Assembly: GCA_036374175.1 (NCBI GenBank)
Contig: DASUUH010000013.1
Coordinates: 1-30,003 of the forward strand
Direction: 5' to 3'
From: JASLBX01 sp036374175
Lineage (GTDB): Bacteria; Actinomycetota; Actinomycetes; Jiangellales; Jiangellaceae
Length of the DNA stretch: 30,003 bases
Below are positions 1 to 6,903 of the stretch, piece after piece. A program made the translations under genes and the position numbers. The notes under the pieces are model-generated. The model made no database searches and was not told the origin of the DNA. It saw only the letters and a list, made by a program, of their open reading frames with translations. Position 1 is the first letter of the stretch. Each line of letters starts with the position of its first letter.

Positions 1-74
1 GGTGCCTTACCACCCGCACGCGCCCGGTACGGCATGCCCAGACCTGCTGAACGTGATCAACCGGCCCATGTCAG

Positions 75-88
75 TATGTCTTGACATA
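75..88. promoter_or_regulatory. Operator-like palindrome upstream of iolC
   Basis: TATGTC-TT-GACATA is a perfect 6-2-6 inverted repeat lying 32 bp before the iolC start. It overlaps a TATGAT sequence (87-92) that could be a -10 box. GTC(N)nGAC dyads of this kind are typical sites for GntR-family repressors, which control inositol genes in several actinobacteria; the assignment to such a regulator is inference. The rest of 1-119 holds no gene I can support. Confidence 0.4.
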
Positions 89-119
89 TGATGTGCGGAC
101 GATCGGGTTGGGGGTGCGA

Positions 120-1076
120 GTGAGCTCGTACGAGGTGCTGACCATGGGGCGGATCGGCGTGGACATCTATCCGGACCAGGTCGGTGCGGGCCTCGACGAG
201 GTCACCAGCTTCGGCAAGTACCTCGGGGGTAGTTCGTCCAACGTCGCCGTGGCCGCGGCCCGGCACGGCAGGCGGACCGCCACGATCACGCGGACCGGAG
301 ATGACCCATTCGGCCGCTTCCTGCGCCGCGCCCTGCGTGAGTTCGGCGTGGACGACCGGTACGTCGCACCGGTCGCCGGCCTGAAGACCCCGGTGACGTT
401 CTGCGAGATCTTCCCGCCAGACGACTTTCCGCTCTATTTCTACGGCCGCGAGCCCACCGCGCCGGACTTGCAGATACGTGCCGACGAACTCGACTTCGAC
501 GCGATCCGCGGGGCCAGCGTTTTCTGGGTGACCCTCACCGGTCTGTGCCAAGAGCCCAGCCGCACCGCCACCCTGTCGGCGCTCGAAGCACGGGGCCGCC
601 GCGGCATCACCGTGCTCGACCTCGACTACCGCCCGATGTTCTGGGAGTCCCGCGAAGCCGCCGGTCAGCTGGCCCGCACGGCGCTCGAGTTCGTCACGGT
701 CGCTGTCGGAAACCTCGACGAGTGTAAGACCGCCGTAGGAGTACGAGACCCGGACGGGGCGGCCGACGCGTTGCGCGAACTCGGAGTGGACACAGCCGTC
801 GTCAAGCGTGGCCCCGCCGGAGTGCTCGCCGTCGATGCCACGGGCCGGTACGCCGTGCCGCCGACACCGGTCGACGTTGTCAACGGGCTCGGCGCAGGTG
901 ACGGCTTCGGCGGCGCCTTGTGCCACGGCATGCTGTCGAGCTGGGACCTCGAGCGCACGATCCGGTTCGCGAACGCGGCCGGCGCCATCGTCGCGTCCAG
1001 GTTGTCCTGCTCGGACGCGATGCCCACGACAGAGGAAGTGATCGCCCTGATGGAAGCGCAGGCCCATGCCAGCTGA
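120..1076 (+). CDS. iolC: 5-dehydro-2-deoxygluconokinase (inositol catabolism)
   Basis: This is a 318-aa sugar kinase of the PfkB/ribokinase family. It would phosphorylate 5-dehydro-2-deoxy-D-gluconate (DKG) to DKG-6-phosphate in the cytoplasm, in the middle of the myo-inositol pathway. Visible marks are an N-terminal YEVLTMGRIGVDIYP typical of IolC, the substrate-side GSSSNVAVAAARHG segment at about residues 38-51, and the C-terminal GLGAGDGFGGALCHG containing the catalytic-base Asp at about residue 261. The GTG at 120 is chosen because homologs begin shortly before the YEVLTMGR motif; an upstream in-frame TTG at 81 would read through an operator-like palindrome. The 3' end overlaps the next gene by 11 bp, so it heads a tightly coupled iol operon. 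The kinase family is certain; the IolC assignment rests on the motif set plus iolB and iolD downstream. Confidence 0.93.
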   Translation: MSSYEVLTMGRIGVDIYPDQVGAGLDEVTSFGKYLGGSSSNVAVAAARHGRRTATITRTGDDPFGRFLRRALREFGVDDRYVAPVAGLKTPVTFCEIFPPDDFPLYFYGREPTAPDLQIRADELDFDAIRGASVFWVTLTGLCQEPSRTATLSALEARGRRGITVLDLDYRPMFWESREAAGQLARTALEFVTVAVGNLDECKTAVGVRDPDGAADALRELGVDTAVVKRGPAGVLAVDATGRYAVPPTPVDVVNGLGAGDGFGGALCHGMLSSWDLERTIRFANAAGAIVASRLSCSDAMPTTEEVIALMEAQAHAS

Positions 1077-1953
1077 TCGAGTGCGTGCCCTGGTCGAGAC
1101 AAGGGTCAAGGATCCTGGCGCGGTCGCTGAGGCGGCCGCGCGACGGGTGCGGCCGGACGGCTTGTTCGGCCCATCGGGCAAGATCATGGTGATCGCGGCG
1201 GACCACCCGGCCCGCGGGGTGCTCCGGGCGGGCAATGACGCGATGGCCATGGCCGACCGTGCCGAACTGCTGGACCGGCTCATCGTGGCGCTCAGCCGAC
1301 CGGGGGTGAACGGTGTGCTCGGCACGGCGGACATCCTCGAGGATTTGCTGCTGCTCGGCGCCCTGGACGGCAAGGTGGTGGTCGGTTCGATGAACCGGGG
1401 CGGCTTGGCGGGAACCAGCTTCGAGCTCGACGACCGGTTCACCGGTTATGACGCCGCGGCGATCGAGGAGAAGGGCTTCGAGATGGGCAAGATGCTCTTG
1501 CGCGTCGACCCCGACGACCCGGCCACGGCCCGAACTCTCGAGGCCTGCGCCAATGCGGTATCCGACCTTGCCGCGCGGCAGAAGATCGCGATGGTCGAAC
1601 CGTTCATCTCGTACCGGGCCGATGGGCGAGTCCGCAACGACCTGTCCACGCAGGCGGTGGTCCGTTCGGTCACGGTGGCGGCCGGGCTGGGGACCACGTC
1701 CGCGTACACCTGGCTCAAGCTGCCTGTCGTGGACGACGATCCAGCCGGCATGGAGCGGGTGCTGGCCGCGTCGACGCTGCCGGCTGTGCTGCTTGGCGGC
1801 GAGGTGCCGGACGATCCTGATGCCGAATTCGCGCGCTGGGAGAAGGTGCTTCGGTTGCCCACTGCGATGGGCCTGGTGGTGGGCCGGACGCTGCTGTACC
1901 CGCCGGACGGCGATGTCGCCGCGGCGGTCGATACGGCGGTGAGCCTGCTGTGA
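1066..1953 (+). CDS. Cgl0158-type (beta/alpha)8-barrel protein, probable DKGP aldolase of the iol operon
   Basis: This 295-aa protein resembles the family called Cgl0158 after the Corynebacterium glutamicum iol-cluster gene, which has a class I aldolase-like TIM-barrel fold. Segments with barrel-strand character are MVIAADHPARGVL (about residue 43), GVNGVLGTADILEDLLLL (about 80-100), KVVVGSMNRGG and MVEPFISYR (about 175). Its place directly after iolC, overlapping it by 11 bp, suggests that it splits DKG-6-phosphate into dihydroxyacetone phosphate and malonate semialdehyde, the step done by IolJ in Bacillus. That reaction is inferred from position and fold only. The gene overlaps iolB by 4 bp (GTGA), which suggests translational coupling. 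Confidence 0.8.
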   Translation: MPADRVRALVETRVKDPGAVAEAAARRVRPDGLFGPSGKIMVIAADHPARGVLRAGNDAMAMADRAELLDRLIVALSRPGVNGVLGTADILEDLLLLGALDGKVVVGSMNRGGLAGTSFELDDRFTGYDAAAIEEKGFEMGKMLLRVDPDDPATARTLEACANAVSDLAARQKIAMVEPFISYRADGRVRNDLSTQAVVRSVTVAAGLGTTSAYTWLKLPVVDDDPAGMERVLAASTLPAVLLGGEVPDDPDAEFARWEKVLRLPTAMGLVVGRTLLYPPDGDVAAAVDTAVSLL

Positions 1954-2822
1954 ACGGGTTCCACTTTCCAGCCGGATCGACCGCCCGCGAGCCGTATGCC
2001 GTCGAAATCGGCACGCACAGCGGCTGCCAGTGGACGTCTCTGCGCGTTGTCGAGCTGCCGCCGGAGGCGTCTTTGCGGTTCGGCACCGGCGACGAGGAGA
2101 TGTTCGTCCTGCCGCTGGCCGGGTCTTTCGAGGTGGGCTGCGACGGCGAGCGGTACCAACTGAGCGGGCGTTCGGATGTGTTCAGCGGCGCGGCCGACAC
2201 GGTCTATTTACCGCGCGACTCCCAGGTCGAGGTGAGCTCATCCGCCGGTGGCCGATTCGCACTGCCCGCGGCGCTGTGCTCGCGGAAACTCGCCGCGCGC
2301 TACCGGCCGGCGGCGGACGTCCCGGTTGAAATCCGCGGTGCCGGGCACGTGACACGCGAGGTGCACAACTTCGGAGCCGCCGACACCTTCGAGGCGGACC
2401 GGCTTATCGCGGTCGAGGTCATCACGCCGGCCGGCAACTGGTCGTCCTACCCGCCGCACAAGCACGACGAGGAAGTCCCCGGCGAGGAATCCGAGCTCGA
2501 GGAGATCTACTACTTCGAGCTCAGCCAGCCCCGCGGGTTCGGGTTCCATCGGGTCTACGGCACGCCGGAGCGGCCGATCGACGTGCTGGCCGAAGTCCGA
2601 GACGGCGACGTGGTGCTGGTCCCGCACGGGTGGCACGGCCCGTCCGTGGCCGCGCCCGGATATGACATGTATTACCTGAACGTCATGGCCGGCCCGGGGG
2701 AGAAGCGCGAGTGGTTGATCCGCGACGACCCGGACCACGCCTGGGTGCGGGCCGAGTGGGCCAGCCAGCAACCCGACCCTCGCCTCCCGCTAACCCGACA
2801 GCCATCCACTCAGCTGCGTTGA
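1950..2822 (+). CDS. iolB: 5-deoxy-glucuronate isomerase
   Basis: This 290-aa bicupin is the KduI/IolB-family enzyme that converts 5-deoxy-D-glucuronate to 5-dehydro-2-deoxy-D-gluconate, the substrate of IolC. The N-terminal FHFPAGSTAREPY and the metal-binding stretch around residues 165-190 (SSYPPHKHDEE, then a Glu-rich ELEEIYYFELS and FGFHRVYG) are characteristic of IolB. The His/Glu side chains of that stretch would hold the divalent metal. The length matches the family. The GTG start overlaps the preceding stop by 4 bp. The TGA stop lies inside the left arm of the palindrome at 2818-2878, so translation termination and any RNA hairpin there are physically linked. Confidence 0.94.
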   Translation: MNGFHFPAGSTAREPYAVEIGTHSGCQWTSLRVVELPPEASLRFGTGDEEMFVLPLAGSFEVGCDGERYQLSGRSDVFSGAADTVYLPRDSQVEVSSSAGGRFALPAALCSRKLAARYRPAADVPVEIRGAGHVTREVHNFGAADTFEADRLIAVEVITPAGNWSSYPPHKHDEEVPGEESELEEIYYFELSQPRGFGFHRVYGTPERPIDVLAEVRDGDVVLVPHGWHGPSVAAPGYDMYYLNVMAGPGEKREWLIRDDPDHAWVRAEWASQQPDPRLPLTRQPSTQLR

Positions 2823-2878
2823 TCATGGGCTAATCGTGGTATCCGGCCGGCTCGTAGCACGAATCGCCCATGATCAAC
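2818..2878. repeat. Long TGATCA-capped palindrome between iolB and iolD
   Basis: The arms 2818-2838 and 2858-2878 are complementary at 19 of 21 positions. The outer 13 bp (GTTGATCATGGGC) are perfect, and a 19-nt loop carries a GGCCGG core. No T-tract follows, so it is not a classical intrinsic terminator. Inside an operon it could act as an mRNA-stabilising or attenuating hairpin. The TGATCA cap recurs in the elements near 6699, 8219 and 11673. Confidence 0.8.
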
Positions 2879-2903
2879 GAAAAGAAGGAGAGGAGCGATT
2901 CAC

Positions 2904-4784
2904 ATGGCGCAGACAGTACGGCTGACGGTCGGCCAGGCGATCGTCCGATTCCTGCAACAGCAGTACACCGAACGCGACGGTGTCGAGCACCGGTTCATCG
3001 AGGGCTGCTTCGGAATCTTCGGGCACGGCAACGTGGCCGGGCTGGGTCAGGCGCTGCTGGAAGCAGAGCTCTCCGATCCGACCGCGCTCCGCTACTACCA
3101 GGGCCGCAACGAACAGGCGATGGTCCACGCCGCGGCGGCCTTCGCCCGGGTGCGCAACCGGATGGCCACGCTCGCCTGTACGTCTTCGATCGGGCCTGGC
3201 GCCACCAACATGGTCACCGGTGCCGCGCTCGCCACGATCAACCGGCTGCCTGTCCTGCTGCTGCCCGGTGACGTCTTCGCGACCCGGGTGGCCAACCCGG
3301 TGCTCCAGGAGCTGGAAAGTCCGGCCGGTTACGACATTTCGGTCAACGACACGTTCCGGCCCGTGTCTCGGTTCTTCGACCGGGTCTGGCGGCCCGAGCA
3401 GTTGCCATCCGCCCTGCTGGGTGCGATGCGAGTGCTCACCGACCCAGCCGAGACCGGCGCCGCGACGATCGCGCTGCCGCAGGACGTCCAAGCTGAGGCC
3501 CACGACTGGCCGGCCGAACTGTTCGAGCGCCGAATCTGGCACGTGCCGCGACCCGCCGGTGACGCGGCAGCACTGGGCCGCGCTGCCGCCGCCGTGCTCT
3601 CTGCCGAACGTCCGCTGATCGTCGCAGGTGGCGGGGTGAAGTACAGCGAGGCCACGGCGGCACTGCGCACATTCGCCGAGGCCACCGGCATCCCGGTGGC
3701 TGAGACACAGGCGGGCAAGGGGTCGCTGCCGTACGACCACCCGCTCGCGCTCGGCGCGTTGGGCAGCACCGGGACGACGGCCGCCAACCGGATCGCGGCC
3801 GGGGCCGACCTCGTCATCGGGGTCGGTACCCGGTACAGCGACTTCACCACGGCGTCGCGGACCGCCTTCGGCCACCCTGACGTCCGGTTCATCAACATCA
3901 ACATCGCGGCCTTCGACGCAGCTAAACACGCCGGCATCGGCGTAATCGCGGACGCGCAGGCGGCACTGACCGCGCTGACCGCCGAACTCACCGGCTACCA
4001 GACGCCGGAGAGCTACCGGAAGCGGGTCCGCGAACTTGCCGCCGAGTGGGACGCCACCGTTGACCACGCCTACACCCTCGGGCACGAGCCTCGGCCATCC
4101 CAGGCTGAAGTGATCGGGGTGGTCAATGATGTTTCGGGCCCGCGCGACATCGTCCTCTGCGCCGCCGGGTCGATGCCCGGAGATCTGCACAAGCTGTGGC
4201 GAACCCGCGATCCCCTCGGTTACCACGTCGAGTACGGCTACTCATGCATGGGCTACGAGGTAGCCGGTGGTCTCGGAGCCAAGCTCGGCGCGCCGGACCG
4301 CGACGTCTACGTAATGGTGGGCGACGGGTCGTACCTGATGATGGCCACTGAGTTGGTCACCGCGGTCGCCGAAGGCGTCAAGCTGATCGTGGTCCTGGTC
4401 GACAACCACGGGTTCGCATCCATCGGGTCGCTGTCGGAGTCGGTAGGTTCGCAGCGGTTCGGAACGGCGTACCGCTCGCGCAACTCGGACACCGGGCGGC
4501 TGGACGGCGATCTACTCCCCGTCGACCTCGCCGCCAACGCTGAAAGCCTCGGCGTGCAGGTCAGGCGCGCGAGCGATGTCAAGCAGCTACGGGAAGCGCT
4601 GGAGGAAGCCAGCACGGCGGCCGGGCCCTTCCTAGTGCGTGTTGAGACCGACCCGCTGATTTCGGCACCGGACAGCGAATCCTGGTGGGACGTCCCGGTG
4701 GCCGAGGTGTCCGAACTGGAGTCGACCCGCGACGCGTTGCACACTTACCAGGACGGAAAGGCCGCCCAGCGCCCCTACCTTTGA
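2904..4784 (+). CDS. iolD: 3D-(3,5/4)-trihydroxycyclohexane-1,2-dione hydrolase
   Basis: This 626-aa thiamine-diphosphate enzyme opens the ring of trihydroxycyclohexane-1,2-dione to give 5-deoxy-glucuronate, the substrate of IolB. Family marks are EGCFGIFGHGNVAGLGQALLE near residue 33, the YYQGRNEQAMVHAAAAFA segment with the catalytic ThDP-activating Glu (about residue 71), and the C-terminal ThDP/Mg motif GDGSYLMM followed about 25 residues later by VDNHGFASIGSL. The length fits IolD rather than acetolactate synthase. The ATG is preceded by AAGGAGAGGAG at good spacing, so the gene keeps its own ribosome binding site after the palindrome that separates it from iolB. No iolE, iolG or iolA follows in this window; those steps must be encoded elsewhere or upstream of position 1. 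Confidence 0.95.
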   Translation: MAQTVRLTVGQAIVRFLQQQYTERDGVEHRFIEGCFGIFGHGNVAGLGQALLEAELSDPTALRYYQGRNEQAMVHAAAAFARVRNRMATLACTSSIGPGATNMVTGAALATINRLPVLLLPGDVFATRVANPVLQELESPAGYDISVNDTFRPVSRFFDRVWRPEQLPSALLGAMRVLTDPAETGAATIALPQDVQAEAHDWPAELFERRIWHVPRPAGDAAALGRAAAAVLSAERPLIVAGGGVKYSEATAALRTFAEATGIPVAETQAGKGSLPYDHPLALGALGSTGTTAANRIAAGADLVIGVGTRYSDFTTASRTAFGHPDVRFININIAAFDAAKHAGIGVIADAQAALTALTAELTGYQTPESYRKRVRELAAEWDATVDHAYTLGHEPRPSQAEVIGVVNDVSGPRDIVLCAAGSMPGDLHKLWRTRDPLGYHVEYGYSCMGYEVAGGLGAKLGAPDRDVYVMVGDGSYLMMATELVTAVAEGVKLIVVLVDNHGFASIGSLSESVGSQRFGTAYRSRNSDTGRLDGDLLPVDLAANAESLGVQVRRASDVKQLREALEEASTAAGPFLVRVETDPLISAPDSESWWDVPVAEVSELESTRDALHTYQDGKAAQRPYL

Positions 4785-4819
4785 TCAACAGACCCGGTGC
4801 AAGGGGTTCACGACGTGAG

Positions 4820-4843
4820 GTTCTACATGTAGCGTCATAGAAC
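4820..4843. promoter_or_regulatory. Small dyads in the iolD / secreted-protein gap
   Basis: GTTCTA (4820-4825) and TAGAAC (4838-4843) form a 6-bp inverted repeat that encloses part of the perfect 10-bp palindrome CTACATGTAG (4823-4832). They sit 31 bp before the next start codon and could be a protein-binding site for that gene. No convincing -35/-10 pair is visible. Confidence 0.25.
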
Positions 4844-4873
4844 AACACGATCTAGCACAAGGGGTGATTTCCC

Positions 4874-5464
4874 GTGCCTTCGTTGCGGGCCTCGCTGGCC
4901 GCTTCGTCCGTTCTTCTCGCCGGGTTGTTGGCAGCTCCTGCTGCAACGGCCGGCCCTCCTTCAACAGACAGTAGCGGTGAGGCATGTGCGGTCGGCGTGG
5001 CGCCGGTCGAGCTCACCGCGGTCGAGACCGCCTCCGCACCCCTCCCGGAGCCGGTCGTCGACTGTTTCCCCACCTTCGCTGAAGCGGTCGAGTTCGCGAC
5101 GCGGGGCGAGCTCAGTGCAGCCTCGCCCGCCGAGCTGGAGTCGGCGGTCGAAAGTTCAGCGGTCACCATGGCATCGGTCGTGCTGGGCTATGAGTACAAG
5201 GGGACCAGCTACACAGGTGGCAGCCTCGTGCTCTACGGGTCGAGTGGGTCCGGCTGCGGCAGCGGTTCGACGTACGGATTCTCGAGCATGCCATCTGGCT
5301 GGAGCAACGTGATCAGCTCGGCCAAGGTCTTCGCGAGCTGCTGGAGCGTCCACTACGACTACACGAGCTACTCCGGTGACCGGCGGACGTGCACCGGCTC
5401 GTGCTCGTCGCTGGGGACGATGAACAACCGAACCTCATCGATCCTTTTCAAGCCGAGGGGCTAG
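4874..5464 (+). CDS. Secreted Cys-rich protein, possible beta/gamma-crystallin-like fold
   Basis: This 196-aa protein has a clear Sec signal peptide: basic N-terminus, hydrophobic core to about residue 20, and AxA-type cleavage after PAATA near residue 26. The mature part has an acidic Ala/Glu-rich region (about 30-95). It is followed by a Gly/Ser/Tyr-rich domain with the pattern YKGTSYTGGSLVLYG, then YGFSSMPSGWSNVISSAKVF, then YDYTSYSGDRRTCTGSCSSLG and a final NNRTSSILF. Repeated aromatic-Gly-Ser strands ending in a short I-x-F strand resemble single-domain beta/gamma-crystallin or I36 inhibitor-like folds; this is inference from pattern. Several cysteines suggest disulfides outside the cell. 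The GTG start follows AAGGGG at 9 nt. It is convergent with the sigma/anti-sigma pair and is probably monocistronic. Its role is unknown. Confidence 0.75.
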   Translation: MPSLRASLAASSVLLAGLLAAPAATAGPPSTDSSGEACAVGVAPVELTAVETASAPLPEPVVDCFPTFAEAVEFATRGELSAASPAELESAVESSAVTMASVVLGYEYKGTSYTGGSLVLYGSSGSGCGSGSTYGFSSMPSGWSNVISSAKVFASCWSVHYDYTSYSGDRRTCTGSCSSLGTMNNRTSSILFKPRG

Positions 5465-5468
5465 CTGA

Positions 5469-5480
5469 GGCACGAGTGCC
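5469..5480. terminator. Short hairpin between convergent genes
   Basis: GGCAC-GA-GTGCC lies in the 22-bp gap between two convergent stop codons. A second perfect dyad, GCTCCA-GT-TGGAGC (5492-5505), overlaps the last codons of the minus-strand gene. Either could be a weak bidirectional terminator; there is no T-tract. Confidence 0.3.
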
Positions 5481-5486
5481 GACCGG

Positions 5487-6014
5487 CTAGTGCTCCAGTT
5501 GGAGCGCGAGCCCCAGCTCACCGCACGCAGCGGCGCTGCCCGGGACGACCGCGGCCGATCCGTCCGGCATCACGCATACGGACAACTCGGCTGGGACAGC
5601 CGCCCGGCGAGCCGGATCGGGTTCGGGCAGCGGCGCGCCAATGTCGGCTGCGGGGTCGACAATGCCGTGCCGCCATGCCTCGCGGCACGCGGCCTTTGCG
5701 TCGTCGACGGGAACTTGCCTGCTGTTCGCCGCGGCGACGGCGACGGCGGTGCCAGGGTAGTTGCCCCTGGCGTCGAGTTCTGCCCGGGATAAGCAGTGGA
5801 CCAGGCTCGAGTCCGTCACCGGCTGCTGGGTTAAAACGACGGCCACTGCGGTGCCGCCGGCCAACGCGACAGCGGCGCTGAGCCCGGCCGCGATCGGCAG
5901 CCTTACCCTCGCCGCCCGGGGCTTCTCGTTCGCCACCGCTAACTCGATCAGCTCACGCATCACCGCCTGCCGTGCCGGATCCAAAGGGGGCACGTTCGCG
6001 GGCGGTACACGCAT
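5487..6014 (-). CDS. Membrane-anchored partner (likely anti-sigma) of the ECF sigma factor
   Basis: This 175-aa protein has a cytoplasmic N-terminus of about 35 residues (PPLDPARQAVMRELIELAVANEK), one hydrophobic segment (LPIAAGLSAAVALAGGTAVAVVL, roughly residues 39-61) and an extracytoplasmic C-terminal part. The layout of short cytoplasmic helix, single TM and exported sensor, plus position directly after an ECF sigma gene, matches small anti-sigma or CU044_5270-type partners; I see no zinc-binding HxxxCxxC motif. The external part holds four cysteines (near 74, 110, 147 and 164), which could make it redox- or disulfide-dependent. I chose the ATG at 6014 because GAGGAG lies 9 nt upstream. 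In-frame ATGs at 6023 and 6035 are possible; the latter would overlap the sigma stop by 8 bp. Confidence 0.7.
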   Translation of the reverse strand: MRVPPANVPPLDPARQAVMRELIELAVANEKPRAARVRLPIAAGLSAAVALAGGTAVAVVLTQQPVTDSSLVHCLSRAELDARGNYPGTAVAVAAANSRQVPVDDAKAACREAWRHGIVDPAADIGAPLPEPDPARRAAVPAELSVCVMPDGSAAVVPGSAAACGELGLALQLEH

Positions 6015-6027
6015 CTGGCTCATCTCC

Positions 6028-6654
6028 TCAAACATTCTGCGTAGACGATCGGCGGGTGGCGGGCATGCGTCGGCGGCGCGGTCGCTCGCGTTCGGCGAGT
6101 TCGCTGAGCCGCTGGCGGGCCCGGTGGAGGCGTGATTTGACCGTTCCGGTGGGGATGCCGAGCGCGAGCGCGGCATGCTCGTGGCTGAGCCCTTGCCACA
6201 CGCACAGCGCCAACACATCTTGCTCGGCCGGCCGGAGTTGGCGGAACGCTGCGAGCACATGGGCGCCGTCACGTTCCAGCCCCGAATCGTAGCCGGAATG
6301 ATCAGCGGCGTCCTCGTCGACCGGTAGCGGCGGCAGCTTGGCCAACAAGCTCCGGTGGCGCCGCAACGTACGTCCACGGTTCCTGACAGCTTGGTTGGCC
6401 ACGGCGAAGAGCCAGGGAAGCACCGAGTCGTCCACGGTGAAGACCACCTCGTTGCGCCGGCGCCACGCCTCGAGAAACACCACAGTGGTGAGGGCTTCGG
6501 CTTCACCACGATTGCTGACCTGGGCGTGGACGTGCCCGTAGATGCGGGCGGCATGCCGGTCGAAGAGTTCACCGAGCGGGGATGGATCTGTGCTTTGCGC
6601 GCGAACCCAAAGCTCAGCGTCGGACGGCGCGACCCCGTCTCGATCATCGACCAC
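6028..6654 (-). CDS. ECF-type RNA polymerase sigma factor
   Basis: This 208-aa sigma-70-family protein has region 2 (LGELFDRHAARIYGHVHAQV through LPWLFAVANQAVRNRGRTLRRH, about residues 27-107) and region 4 with its helix-turn-helix (LRPAEQDVLALCVWQGLSHEHAALALGIPTGTVKSRLHRARQRL, about 140-185, given here only as a location guide by its ends LRPAEQ and RARQRL). Region 2 binds the -10 element and core polymerase, and region 4 the -35 element. A basic tail (RERPRRRRMPATRR) follows. It is cotranscribed with the membrane protein downstream, which probably controls it. The start is the GTG at 6654; a GGAG lies very close to it, so translation signals are weak. Confidence 0.9.
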   Translation of the reverse strand: MVDDRDGVAPSDAELWVRAQSTDPSPLGELFDRHAARIYGHVHAQVSNRGEAEALTTVVFLEAWRRRNEVVFTVDDSVLPWLFAVANQAVRNRGRTLRRHRSLLAKLPPLPVDEDAADHSGYDSGLERDGAHVLAAFRQLRPAEQDVLALCVWQGLSHEHAALALGIPTGTVKSRLHRARQRLSELAERERPRRRRMPATRRSSTQNV

Positions 6655-6698
6655 GCTCCATTATGCGCAGGATCCACGTGCGCGGCCGGATCGACCCC

Positions 6699-6749
6699 GT
6701 GATCATCGGCACTTCGCGGGTTATGCAGCCGGAAAGTGCCGACGATCAC
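6699..6749. repeat. 51-nt palindromic element, copy 1
   Basis: The outer arms 6699-6714 and 6734-6749 pair at 15 of 16 positions (GTGATCATCGGCACTT type). The whole 51 nt, including the loop, matches the reverse complement of 8219-8269 at 45 of 51 positions by my count. It is therefore a dispersed repeat rather than an ordinary terminator. It lies between the divergent sigma gene and the sugar-binding-protein gene. Confidence 0.85.
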
Positions 6750-6800
6750 AAGCGGCCGAGGGGTTTTAGTTCGGGCTGTTATCAGATCGTGACGAGCCAC

Positions 6801-6823
6801 TACTGGAAAGAAGGTATCCAGTA
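6801..6823. promoter_or_regulatory. Operator-like inverted repeat upstream of the sugar importer operon
   Basis: TACTGGA (6801-6807) and TCCAGTA (6817-6823) are perfect 7-bp arms with a 9-nt spacer. A further perfect palindrome TACTAGTA sits at 6833-6840. They lie 80 bp before the binding-protein start and could bind a carbohydrate-responsive repressor. They do not match the DasR dre site (TGGTCTAGACCA), so another regulator is likely. Confidence 0.45.
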
Positions 6824-6903
6824 ATGCCACTCTACTAGTAAGAAACCTAACCAGTCGTGCTGCCACGACCATGCCGTTGCGGTGCCGAGTCAGGGAGGAC
6901 TAC

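Noticed and set aside
57..1442. 461-codon open frame on the minus strand over iolC and the aldolase gene
   Set aside because: It has low-complexity Arg/Ala/Ser composition, no motifs and lies fully antisense to two well-supported genes; it is an artefact of high GC.
6655..6872. N-terminal extension of the minus-strand anti-sigma frame up to 6872
   Set aside because: The frame crosses the whole sigma factor gene out of phase and the 51-nt palindrome; only the part after 6035 has protein-like features.
6750..6903. DasR dre operator
   Set aside because: No TGGTCTAGACCA-like sequence is present; the visible dyads have different half-sites.
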